Assembly: GCA_009746045.1 (NCBI GenBank)
Contig: RPFO01000448.1
Location: 1,848,547-1,907,046, forward strand
DNA: 58,500 bases
Direction of reading: 5' to 3'
Source of the DNA: Mesostigma viride
Lineage: Eukaryota > Streptophyta > Mesostigmatophyceae > Mesostigmatales > Mesostigmataceae
Below are positions 23,501-33,482 of the stretch, one piece after another (the stretch's first letter is position 1; every line of letters starts with the position of its first letter). The notes beneath the pieces are model-generated. The model did not search any database. It saw only the letters and a list, made by a program, of their open reading frames with translations, and had not been told where the DNA came from. The translations under genes were made by a program, and so were the position numbers.

Positions 23501-26500
23501 GCACCCTTCCCCATCTCCGTCTCATCTCTGTCTACCTGACACCGGTGGACACCGCGGCTAGCATCCTTCCTTATGATTCTCCGTCTCATCTCTGTCCACC
23601 TGACACCAGTGGACACCGCGGCTAGCACCCTTCCCCATCTCGATTCGTCTCATCTCTGTCTACCTGACACCAGTGGACACCGCGGCTAGCACCCTTCCTT
23701 ATGATTCCCCGTCTCATCTCTGTCTACCTGACACCAGTGGACACCGCGGCTAGCACCCTTCCTTATGATTCCCCGTCTCATCTCTGTCTACCTGACACCA
23801 GTGGACACCGCGGCTAGCACCCTTCCTTATGATTCCCCATCTCATCTCTGTCTACCTGACACCAGTGGATACCGCGGCTAGCACCCTTCCTTATGATTCC
23901 CCGTCTCATCTCTGTCTACCTGACACCAGTGGACACCGCGGCCAGCACCCTTCCTTATGAATCCCCGTCTCATCTCTGTCTACCTGACACCAGTGGACAC
24001 CGCGGCTAGCACCTTTCCTTATGATTCCCCGTCTCATCTCTGTCTACCTGACACCAGTGGACACCGCAGCCAGCACCCTTTATTATGATTCCCCGTCTCA
24101 TCTCTGTCTACCTGACACCAGTGGATACCGCGGCTAGCATCCTTCCTTATGATTCTCCGTCTCATCTCTGTCCACCTGACACCAGTGGACACCGCGGCTA
24201 GCACCCTTCCCCATCTCGATCCGTCTCATCTCTGTCTACCTGACACCAGTGGACACCGCGGCTAGCACCCTTCCTTAAGATTCCCCGTCTCATCTCTGTC
24301 TACCTGACACCAGTGGACACCGCGGCCAGCACCCTTCCTTATGATTCCCCGTCTCACCTCTGTCTACCTGACACCAGTGGACACCGCGGCTAGCACCCTT
24401 CATTATGATTCCCCGTCTCATCTCTGCCTACCTGACACCAGTGGATACCGCGGCTAGCACCCTTCCTTATGATTCCCCGTCTCATCTCTGTCTACCTGAC
24501 ACCAGTGGACACCGCGGCCAGCACCCTTCCTTATGAATCCCCGTCTCATCTCTGTCTACCTGACACCAGTGGACACCGCGGCTAGCACCTTTCCTTATGA
24601 TTCCCCGTCTCATCTCTGTCTACCTGACACCAGTGGACACCGCAGCCAGCACCCTTTATTATGATTCCCCGTCTCATCTCTGTCTACCTGACACCAGTGG
24701 ATACCGCGGCTAGCATCCTTCCTTATGATTCTCCGTCTCATCTCTGTCCACCTGACAGCAGTGGACACCGCGGCTAGCACCCTTCCCCATCTCGATCCGT
24801 CTCATCTCTGTCTACCTGACACCAGTGGACACCGCGGCTAGCACCCTTCCTTAAGATTCCCCGTCTCATCTCTGTCTACCTGACACCAGTGGACACCGCG
24901 GCCAGCACCCTTCCTTATGATTCCCCGTCTCACCTCTGTCTACCTGACACCAGTGGACACCGCGGCTAGCACCCTTCCTTATGAATCCCCGTCTCATCTC
25001 TGTCTACCTGACACCAGTGGACACCGCAGCCAGCACCCTTTATTATGATTCCCCGTCTCATCTCTGTCTACCTGACACCGGTGGACATCGCGGCTAGCAC
25101 CCTTCCCCATATTGTCCTATATCTGTCCACCTGACACCAGTGGACACCTCGGCTAGCATCCTCCCCATCTCCGTCTCATCTCTGTCTACCTGACACCGGT
25201 GGACACCGCGGCTAGCATCCTTCCTTATGATTCTCCGTCTCATCTATGTCCACCTGACACCAGTGGACACCGCGGCTAGCACCCTTCCCCATCTCGATTC
25301 GTCTCATCTCTGTCTACCTGACACCAGTGGACACCGCGGCTAGCACCCTTCCTTATGATTCCCCGTCTCATCTCTGTCTACCTGACACCAGTGGACACCG
25401 CGGCTAGCACCCTTCCTTATGATTCCCCGTCTCATCTCTGTCTACCTGACACCAGTGGACACCGCGGCTAGCACCCTTCCTTATGATTCCCCATCTCATC
25501 TCTGTCTACCTGACACCAGTGGATACCGCGGCTAGCACCCTTCCTTATGATTCCCCGTCTCATCTCTGTCTACCTGACACCAGTGGACACCGCGGCCAGC
25601 ACCCTTCCTTATGAATCCCCGTCTCATCTCTGTCTACCTGACACCAGTGGACACCGCGGCTAGCACCTTTCCTTATGATTCCCCGTCTCATCTCTGTCTA
25701 CCTGACACCAGTGGACACCGCAGCCAGCACCCTTTATTATGATTCCCCGTCTCATCTCTGTCTACCTGACACCAGTGGATACCGCGGCTAGCATCCTTCC
25801 TTATGATTCTCCGTCTCATATCTGTCTACCTGACAACAGTGGACACGGCGGCTAGCACCCTTCCCCATCTCTGTCTCATCTCTGTCTACGTGACACCAGT
25901 GGACACCGCGGCCAGCACCCTTCCTTATGATTCTCCGTCTCATCTCTGTCTACCTGACACCAGTGGACACCGCGGGTAGCACCCTTCCTAATCTCGATCC
26001 GTCTCATCTCTGTCTACCTGACACCAGTGGACACCGCGGCCAGCACCCTTCCTTATGATTCCCCGTCTCACCTCTGTCTACCTGACACCAGTGGACACCG
26101 CGGCTAGCACCCTTCCTTATGATTCCCCGTCTCATCTCTGCCTACCTGACACCAGTGGACACCGCGGCTAGCACCCTTCCTTAAAAATCCCCGTCTCATC
26201 TCTGTCTACCTGACACCAGTGGACACCGCGGCTAGCACCCTTCCTAATCTCGATCCGTCTCATCTCTGTCTACCTGACACCAGTGGACACCGCGGCCAGC
26301 ACCCTTCCTTATGATTCCCCGTCTCACCTCTGTCTACCTGACACCAGTGGACACCGCGGCTAGCACCCTTCCTTATGATTCCCCGTCTCATCTCTGCCTA
26401 CCTGACACCAGTGGACACCGCGGCTAGCACCCTTCCTTAAAAATCCCCGTCTCATCTCTGTCTACCTGACACCAGTGGACACCGCGGCTAGCACCTTTCC

Positions 26501-29500
26501 TTATGATTCCCCGTCTTATCTCTGTCTACCTGACACCAGTGGACACCGCGGCCAGCACCCTTCCTTATGATTCTCCGTCTCATCTCTGTCTACCTGACAC
26601 CGGTGGACACCGCGGCTAGCATCCTTCCTTATGATTCTCCGTCTCATCTCTGTCTACCTGACACCAGTGGATTCCGCGGCTAGCACCCTTCCTTATTATC
26701 CTCCGTCTCATCTCTGTCTACCTGACACCAGTGGACACCGCGGCTAGCTCCCTTCTGTATGATTCCCTGTCTCATCTCTGTCTACCAGACACCAGTGGAC
26801 AACGCGGCTAGCACCCTTCCTTATGATTCCCCGTCTCATCTCTGTCTACCTGTCACCAGTGGACACCGCGGCTAGCACCCCTCGTTATGAATCCCCGTCT
26901 TATCTCTGTCTACCTGACACCAGTGGACACCGCGGCTAGCATCCTTCCCCATCTCCGTCTCATCTCTGTCTACCTGACACCAGTGGATACCGCGGCTAGC
27001 ATCCTTCCCCATCTCCGTCTCATCTCTGTCTACCTGACACCAGTGGACACCGCGGCTAGCACCCTTCCCCATCCCCATCTCATCTCTGTCTACCTGACAC
27101 CAGTGGACACCGCGGCTAGCACCCTTGGTTATGAATCCCCATCTCATCTCTGTCTACCTGACACCAGTGGACACCGTGGCTAGCACCCTTCCTTATGATT
27201 CCCCATCTTATCTCTGTCTACCTGACACCAGTGGACACCGCGGCTAGCATCCTTTCTTATGATTCTCCGTCTCATCTCTGTCTACCTGACACCAGTGGAT
27301 ACCGCGGCTAGCATCCTTCCCCATGACTCTCCGTCTCATCTCTGTCTACCTGACACCAGTGGACACCGCGGCTAGCACCCTTCCTTATGATTCTCCCTCT
27401 CATCTCTGTCTACCTGGCACCAGTGGACACCGCGGCTAGCACCCTTCCTTATGATTCCCTGTCTCATCTCTGTCTACCTGACACCAGTGGACACCGCCGC
27501 TAGCATCCTTCCCCATCTCCGTCTCATCTCTGTCTACCTGACACCAGTGGACACCGCGGCTAGCACCCTTCCTTATGATTCTCCGTCTCATCTCTGTCTA
27601 CCTGACACCAGTGGACACCGCGGCCAGCACCCTTCCTTATGATTCCCCGTCTCATCTCTGTCTACCTGACACCAGTGGACACCGCAGCTAGCACCCTTCA
27701 TTATGATTCCCCGTCTCATATCTGTCTACCTGACAACAGTGGACACGGCGGCTAGCACCCTTCCCCATCTCTGTCTCATCTCTGTCTACGTGACACCAGT
27801 GGACACCGCGGCCAGCACCCTTCCTTATGATTCTCCGTCTCATCTCTGTCTACCTGACACCAGTGGACACCGCGGGTAGCACCCTTCCGTTTTACTCTCC
27901 GTCTCATCTCTGTCTACCTGACACCAGTGGAGACCGCGGCTAACATCCTTCCCCATTTCCATCTCATCTCTGTCCACCTGACACCAGTGGACTCCGGGGC
28001 TAGCATTCTTCCCCATCTCCGTCTGATCTCTGTCTACCTGACACCAGTGGACACCGCGGCTAGCACCCTTCCCCATCTCCGTCTCATCTCTGTCTACCTG
28101 ACACCAGTGGATACCGCGGCTAGCATCCTTCCCCATCTCGGTCTCATCTCTGTCCACCTGACACCAGTGGGCACCGTGGCTAGCATCCTTCCCCATGTCC
28201 GTCTCATCTCTCTCTACCTGACAGCAGTGGACACCGCGGCCAGCACCTTTCATTATGATTCCCTGTCTCATCTTTGTCTACCTGACACCAGTGGACACCG
28301 CGGCTAGCTCCCTTCCCCATCTCGATCGGTTCCATCTTTGTCTACCTGACACCAGTGGACACCGCGGCTAGCACCCTTCCCCATCCCCATCTCATCTCTG
28401 TCTACCTGACACCAGTGGGTACCACGGCTTGCACCCTTTCCCATCTCCGTCTCATCTCTGCATGTCTACCTGACACCGCGACTTGCATCCTTCCCCATCT
28501 CGATCCGTCTCATCTCTGTCTACCTGACACCAGTGGACACCGCGGCTAGCGTCCTTCCCCATCACCGTCTTATCTCTGTCTACCTGACACCAGTGGACAC
28601 CACGGCTAGCGTCCTTCCCCATCTCCGTCTCATCTCTGTCTACCTGACACCAGTGGACACCGCGGCTAGCATCCTTCCCCATCTCCGTCTGATCTCTGTC
28701 TACCTGACACCAGTTGACACCGCGGCTAGCATCATTCCCCATGCATCTCCGTCTCATCTCTGTCTACCTGATACCAGTGGACACGGCGGCTAGCATCCTT
28801 CCCCATCTCGATCCGTCTCATCTCTGTCTACCTGACACCAGTGGACACCGCGGCTAGCATCCTTCCCCATCACCGTCTTATCTCTGTCTACCTGACACCA
28901 GTGGACACCACGGCTAGCGTCCTTCCCCATCTCCGTCTCATCTCTGTCTACCTGACACCAGTGGATACCGCGGCTGGCACCCTTCCCCATCTCCGTCCCA
29001 AATCTGTCTGCCTGAAATGCACCATTGGATACCGCGGCTAGCACGGTTCCTTATGATTCTCCAACTCATCTCTGTCTACCTGACACCAGTGGACACCGCG
29101 GGTAGCACCCTTCCTTATGATATTCCGTCTCATCTCTGTCTACCTGACACCAGTGGATACCGCGGCTAGCACCCTTCCTTATGATTCCCCGTCTCATCTC
29201 TGTCTACCTGACACCAGTGGACACCGCGGCCAGCACCCTTCCTTATGAATCCCCGTCTCATCTCTGTCTACCTGACACCAGTGGACACCGCGGCTAGCAC
29301 CTTTCCTTATGATTCCCCGTCTCATCTCTGTCTACCTGACACCAGTGGACACCGCAGCCAGCACCCTTTATTATGATTCCCCGTCTCATCTCTGTCCACC
29401 TGACACCAGTGGACACCGCAGCCAGCACCCTTCCTTATGATTCCCCGTCTCATCTCTGTCCACCTGACACCAGTGGACACCGCGGCTAGCACCCTTCCTT

Positions 29501-30753
29501 ATGATTCTCCGTCTCATCTCTGTCTGCCTGACACAAGTTGACTCCATGGCTAGTCACAAAGGCAGGCTTGATCATCGATCTCATGGACAGGGGCTTTTGC
29601 ATTTTTAGGCCTGTAGTGCGCTTTTGTGTCATCGATGAATATTCTAGTGACCTTGCATCCCTACATAATGTGCTAAGTGTATCGGAACGTTACTACTACA
29701 ATATGTGATGTTGAGCAGATAGGACTGTGTAATGTGTGGTTGCCCCTTTAATGTCGAGTTGATTGACTGGCTGTGCACAGATATTAGTTTCTCCCCCGCC
29801 CCTTAGCTCCCCCCCCGCACCGCCCCCCACCCCCCACCTTCCACCCCCAAACCCCCACCTTAATCTTTCCATATCCACCTTGCCATCGTGGTGAGTGCCA
29901 TTATGAAAAAAAAAAACTGTTTCTCTGCAAAGTGCAATAAGAAAAATATGGATGCATATTGCCCTGTGGCTGCAGATGGCATGGTTGTTCCCTGGCCTCC
30001 CAAATCAACCCCATACTGCCAATGCATTCTGGGGATCTGACCTGTCAAAATGGTCCAGTAACAACCGAAGGCATGGCCTGGCTTGAGAGGCTTAGAGGGC
30101 ACTCCAACTATCTGAGTTTCTGGCAGCTCTCCTTTCAACACTAGCTTAAGCAGCCTAATTGGTTTGATATCGTGTCAGATTCTGGTACCAATCGTTACTG
30201 CTCCCAACTGCAAATTTTCTCCCTGCAGAAGGAGGACGTGAAACCAAGCAGTCCAGGGTCGGCCTTGTCGCCAGGGAGCATGTATGATGCATTCCTCACA
30301 CACACCTGGGCTGATGACGACCACGGCCGCAACAATCACGAGCGGGTCGCACGCGTCAATGAAAAGCTGGGTATGCTGGGCTTTAAGACGTGGTTCGATG
30401 GGCAGCGCATGGTTGGCAGGATTGAGAAGCAGATGGCAGACGGCATTCGCGACTCGAAAGTGGTGCTGGTGTTCGTCACGCGGCGCTACATGGAGAAGGT
30501 TGAAGACGAGGATGACAACTGCGCCAAGGAGTTTGGCCTCGCCGTACACAAGGGCCTCAAGTACATCGTGCCCATCGTCATGGAGGACGCGCTGCTGAAC
30601 CCCAAGAAGTGGAAGACTGGAGTAGTCACCATGAACCTTGGCACCAAGCTCTTCGTGCCCATGACCAAGGACTCCGACATCGCTGTCGACAGCGAGCCCA
30701 TGCACAAGCTGCTGGACATCCTGGCTGGCCTTGGTGTGAAGCCAAGGCAGTGA
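5496..30753 (+). CDS. Ankyrin-repeat plus TIR-domain protein (gene model, multi-exon)
   Basis: Exons 5496-5588, 6751-6849, 7786-7884, 8822-8920, 9860-9958, 10894-10992, 11922-12020, 12955-13053, 14694-14840 and 30229-30753. All junctions are GT-AG and all exons phase 0, so they join in frame into about 485 residues: one 31-residue and seven 33-residue ankyrin repeats, a capping repeat with a basic/Ala-rich tail, then a TIR domain to the stop. Ankyrin repeats bind proteins; TIR domains signal by homotypic contact or by consuming NAD. The inferred role is a cytosolic sensor with TIR output. Weak points: the 5' end is unknown; the ankyrin and TIR parts are joined only by compatible splice sites across a 15,388-base repeat-filled intron, so two separate genes remain possible. 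Cassette exons and introns are nearly identical to each other, indicating recent amplification or gene conversion. Confidence 0.6.
6751..6849 (+). CDS. Ankyrin exon 2
   Basis: GTCCAG acceptor, GTGAGC donor, 33 codons, phase 0. Canonical ankyrin repeat with TPLH at repeat positions 4-7 and GAD at 25-27. Residues at the exposed positions: Y1, Y3, W8, E11, E12, H14, N33. Confidence 0.9.
7786..7884 (+). CDS. Ankyrin exon 3
   Basis: Same splice signals and length as exon 2. Exposed residues V1, D3, A8, N11, W12, H14, N33; K31-S32 replaces K31-N32. Confidence 0.9.
8822..8920 (+). CDS. Ankyrin exon 4
   Basis: Same splice signals and length. Exposed residues D1, E3, E8, R11, G12, E14, N33. Helix 2 reads HLLQSGADLE, shared with exon 7 three cassettes away. 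Confidence 0.9.
9860..9958 (+). CDS. Ankyrin exon 5
   Basis: Same splice signals and length. Exposed residues V1, D3, R8, A11, G12, E14, N33. Identical to exon 8 except for three bases in codons 1 and 3, all amino-acid changing. Confidence 0.9.
10894..10992 (+). CDS. Ankyrin exon 6
   Basis: Same splice signals and length. Exposed residues D1, D3, D8, Y11, G12, K14, K33. Confidence 0.9.
11922..12020 (+). CDS. Ankyrin exon 7
   Basis: Acceptor GTCCAG, donor GTAAGC (the others use GTGAGC). Exposed residues D1, I3, W8, Y11, G12, K14, N33. Against the adjacent exon 6 most differences change the amino acid; one (GGC to GGA) is silent. Confidence 0.9.
12955..13053 (+). CDS. Ankyrin exon 8
   Basis: Same splice signals and length as the others. 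Exposed residues N1, N3, R8, A11, G12, E14, N33. Last complete cassette exon. Confidence 0.9.
13976..14350 (+). pseudogene. Truncated ninth ankyrin cassette
   Basis: The acceptor GCGTCCAG and the first bases of an ankyrin exon (GATGGG) are present, then the sequence jumps directly to mid-intron (TCACCCTGGCC). About 550 bases, containing the rest of the exon and the first half of the intron, are missing. The two ends of the deletion share ATGG. The stub adds no ankyrin codons and lies inside the 1640-base intron 13054-14693. Confidence 0.8.
14694..14840 (+). CDS. Terminal ankyrin exon with C-terminal helix
   Basis: Acceptor TTCCACAG, donor GTGAGT, 49 codons, phase 0. Starts DGKTPLDVAGGSKKEEIVRT, a typical capping ankyrin repeat, and continues into an Ala/Lys-rich stretch ending AALAKLSV. 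The frame stays open 31 bases further to a second donor-like site (GTAAGC at 14872), which would add VSVAKSL. Not part of the cassette family by sequence, so probably an original single-copy exon. Confidence 0.8.
14841..15168 (+). other. Start of the giant intron, unique sequence
   Basis: About 330 bases between the terminal ankyrin exon and the minisatellite. A donor-like GTAAGC occurs at 14872. No gene or repeat recognised. Confidence 0.5.
15169..29553 (+). repeat. 14.4-kb minisatellite, 60/64-bp unit, about 230 copies
   Basis: The core is TCTCATCTCTGTCTACCTGA, CACCAGTGGACACCGCGGCT, AGCA(C/T)CCTTCC, followed by one of several ends: CCATCTCC (60-bp unit), TTATGATTCCCC (64-bp unit), CCATCTCGATC, or CCATATTGTCCTATATC. 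Each unit has CCGCGG and GCTAGC and a pyrimidine tract leading to CACCAG, so every unit resembles a 3' splice site. Runs of 60-bp units keep a reading frame open on both strands (minus: 20-residue DASRGVHWCQVDR-type repeats) but 64-bp units break it, so it is not coding. It fills most of the 15,388-base intron before the TIR exon. Confidence 0.95.
17723..21236 (+). repeat. Higher-order duplication within the minisatellite
   Basis: The order of variant units starting at 17723 recurs almost base for base at 19480 (offset 1757), and a similar order occurs near 15203. The rare CCATATTGTCCTATATC marker with TGGACACCTCGGCTAGC recurs at about 17385, 21597 and 25105. The array therefore grew by copying multi-kilobase blocks as well as single units. 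Confidence 0.8.
29554..30228 (+). other. End of the giant intron
   Basis: Unique sequence with a C-rich tract at about 29790-29865 and an A11 run. It ends with the pyrimidine-rich acceptor TTTTCTCCCTGCAG at 30215-30228. No upstream coding exon for a separate TIR gene could be recognised here. Confidence 0.5.
30229..30753 (+). CDS. TIR-domain exon (terminal exon)
   Basis: 174 codons and TGA after a strong acceptor. Residues about 18-150 form a TIR domain: strand A YDAFLTHTW, then GFKTWFDGQRM, an ADGIRDSKVVLVFVTRRYM stretch (the family's A-I-x-x-S-x-x-x-h-h-h-S-x-x-Y pattern), and NCAKEFGLA, the equivalent of the W-C-x-x-E motif. The glutamate of CAKEF (codon 30529-30531) sits where NAD-hydrolysing TIRs have their catalytic Glu. 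The reading stays open upstream to 30172, but the splice site and the shift to coding-like composition at 30229 favour an internal start of the exon. In the model it is the output domain of the ankyrin receptor. If it is a separate gene, its start lies elsewhere; the first Met in the exon (30280) is next to the TIR domain. Confidence 0.85.
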   Translation, partial: KEDVKPSSPGSALSPGSMYDAFLTHTWADDDHGRNNHERVARVNEKLGMLGFKTWFDGQRMVGRIEKQMADGIRDSKVVLVFVTRRYMEKVEDEDDNCAKEFGLAVHKGLKYIVPIVMEDALLNPKKWKTGVVTMNLGTKLFVPMTKDSDIAVDSEPMHKLLDILAGLGVKPRQ

Positions 30754-32149
30754 GGGGGCTGTCCCTACACCACACCACTGAACCGCACTGCTACTATTGC
30801 CGGCGTGCGCGGCCTGATCAGCCTCCGCATGGCGCCCTGCATGCGGGACGTTTCCCGCATCAACCAAGAGATCCTCCTAGTGGTCATGCCAGCAAGTTGT
30901 GCGAATGTTGTGCACGTCGGACGCAACCTGTCCAGAGCAAGTGCTAGCAGTAAACTGGGCACCAGACCTCTGGGCAGCCCCGTGAGAGTTCCTCGGTTCT
31001 TTTGTGGGAGTCTCATTTATTTATTTTTCTGGCCATTTCGTGAATAAGCTGACATTACAATGGCAACTAACTGAAGGAGAAGTAGTGAGGTGTAGGCCTT
31101 TGTAGCACACGCAATTCACTTTTGATGAAGTTAGTGGAAAATGTACGGTCCACTAGCCGGGTTATGAGACAGAGTCTATAGTTTTTGCGATAGCCAATAG
31201 CTGGTGCCAACTGTTTTGATCTTTGTGTCTGCATGCACCAACGGTTCCCCCCTCCATCCATGCCTCATAAGCTATTTGTGGTGCGCGCAAGCATGACCAT
31301 CCATGGGTTTGTGGGTGAACCCTGGGTATGCCCCTAAAAACCAGCTCAGGCTCTGGGTGAAGCCTTTATATTCTCCTGCTGGGCTATCGGGGGTTAGCAT
31401 GCAACCTACCCCCACACCCATCATCATGGCCGAGCGTACAGTCGTCTTGGATAGTCCAAATGACGCGGAGTTGCTATCTGCGACTCCAGACCTGGGCGAG
31501 TGAGTCGCGCCACTTGCCTTCGATCGCGGGTGAAGTATTCGCGTAGAAAAGTACCTCATCGGGTACTCGATCCGCGGCATGCCTTCGATCAGCGCATGTT
31601 CACACACTTACTTATGACCATACGGAGGCGCCAAACGCTCTAAGTTGGTGTTGCCATAGCCCATGCAATGATGTCCACCTTGGCATCAGGTGTGTGACTT
31701 TAGGAATCGTACGTTGACATGGTCATTGGTGTTTAACCCCTCATTGGTCCCATTTCAAGCCGAAAAATCGGCTGCAAAATGCTTAAGTCGTAAACCACCC
31801 CACAGCCAACCTACCAACATCCAAGGGCTGTCCTTGGGGGTCAAGCATGTACATGAGTTGCCCTTCGGGGTCAGCTATCACAACCTCACATATCTGCAGG
31901 GTAGACCATAGAAAACTACCGCCAAAGTTAGGGGGGTCGAGACGCACGTTTTCATTTTTGGTAGAATGTACATTTTGAATTTTGGAATAATACCCTGGAC
32001 ACCTACCACCTCAGGGATTGTCAACAATTAGTTGGTGAACAGTTTGAGCCATTGGGGTCATCATTTGGGTGGGTATACCAGTAGTTATACCCTATACAGC
32101 CTGCAGGAGTACCATTGGTAAAAAGCAACCAAGGTGCATCATCCAAGCA
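30754..32149. other. 3' flank and intergenic
   Basis: No gene is recognised apart from the duplicated short exon at 31426-31503. 30754-31060 is probably the TIR gene's 3' UTR, but no poly(A) signal can be named with confidence. Confidence 0.4.
31426..31503 (+). pseudogene. Decayed copy of a short first exon (MAERTV family)
   Basis: Begins MAERTVVLDSPNDAELL, matching 41481-41550. The copy has lost bases after codon 17, which shifts the frame, and it lacks the GT donor. Similarity between the two loci continues downstream through ATCGCGGGTGAA-type sequence, GAAAAGTACCTCATCG and GCATGTTCACxCACTTACTTA. It is thus a dispersed repeat carrying a former exon. Confidence 0.6.
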
Positions 32150-33215
32150 ACCAAGGGTCATACTACGTCCCAATGTGCCACCAACCATGTCAAATTACTC
32201 ATTTCCCTCCAACATTGATAGGCAAACCTAAATGCATAATCACATACCCTTAGATCAGTCTATAGTGTAGGTGGGACACTGTCCACGCATGAAGGTAATA
32301 TGTTACGGACACCCTCCTTTACATGGGATGCATTCTAAGTGGCAATGACCAATACCCTATTGAGGTTAAACCTTTTTCAACTTGTTAAAGCAGGAGTACA
32401 CTAGTCTAAAGCTGGCATTACTTGCCATATGGTGGCCAACCCACATGGTGACACATGCTGACAGTGGCTACTTTTCACTCACCCGTAGATGCTTGGAAGT
32501 GTTACGTGAAGCAGTCGAATACCTCACAAGCATGCAATATGGATGAAGGAGAAGGATAACATACATATATGGGGATTATTAAACCCATACTGCGTCTAAA
32601 AATCAGCGCCAGCACACCAAGACAACTGACAGTGCCTGGGTGCAGCATCTAAGAAGGGTGTTTTAGGGAGGGGCCAGGCAACGGTTCAAAAAACCTATGC
32701 ATAGCGTGAAAAGACAGTCCCACACAAGCTAGAACGTATCTACAAACATCAAATATGGAAAATGGAACGATATTTTAGCTTTTCCAGGGATATATGACGT
32801 TACCTTGGCCCAGGCGTGGCGCAAAAAACGGCTCTTTGCGGCACACCAAAAGTGTGCAACAAAGTGAATGGATCCGGCAATTTCTGACCACCTCTGCGTT
32901 ATGCCGACAATAATGCATGATATTAATTACGAAGGAACCTATAAACTCGTCAAATGGCACAGGAAAGGCATTGCTGTCAACGTTTGCATCGGCCCCCCTG
33001 ATCGCAGTATTTTCCAGCAAGAACGCTGCCGAAACCTATCAAACGACATTCCCACGAACGAAAAATTCGGCTGTATAATCTTTAGGACATAAAAAGTCTA
33101 TTTCCTAATTTTGGCCGGCAAAATCGAACTCAAACGTAAATGACATGCGTAGGCGCAAGCCGCCATGGCCAGGTCGTATTTCTCCGGAATGCACGTTCTA
33201 CGTGGAAAAGTGCCT
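32150..33215 (+). repeat. 1.07-kb dispersed repeat (copy 1) upstream of the J-domain gene
   Basis: Collinear with 46688-47750, with patchy identity and blocks such as CTTTTCACTCACCCGTA, GTTACCTTGGCCCAGGCG, TTCCAGCAAGAAC and GCCGCCATGGC(C/T)AGGTCGT. The second copy lies inside an inverted-repeat element, so this is probably an old transposon copy. It ends about 270 bases before the ATG of the J-domain gene. Confidence 0.75.
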
Positions 33216-33482
33216 GTACCTTCGACGGTGTAGGGCCACAAGCCACGGACCTGTGATCGACTCGCGTCGCGTCGTGGTGCACGGGTAGCGGTCGCACCCA
33301 GGCAAGTGCCGCGCAACCGCGCCGTGGGGGGGTGAGGTGGTCGTCCAGTAACGACTCGAGGATTCTTCGATCGCTGTGCTCACCGCTGCTCAGGGGACGA
33401 CCTTGCAGAATTATTTAGTGAGACCGACGACAAGTGATTTACCTAGCTCTGTCGCGGGGTTGTAATTGGCATGTTCTAGTCA
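33216..33482 (+). promoter_or_regulatory. Presumed 5' region of the J-domain gene
   Basis: 267 bases between the dispersed repeat and the ATG. No TATA box seen. GC-rich first half; inferred only from position. Confidence 0.3.

Noticed and set aside
15169-29553. Regular repeats that could suggest a CRISPR array or a secreted repeat protein
   Set aside because: There are no unique spacers between repeats, the units vary in length (60 and 64), and the frame breaks every few units. It is a minisatellite.
30175-30867. 230-codon open frame antisense to the TIR exon
   Set aside because: Shadow of GC3-rich coding sequence; the plus strand has the TIR domain.
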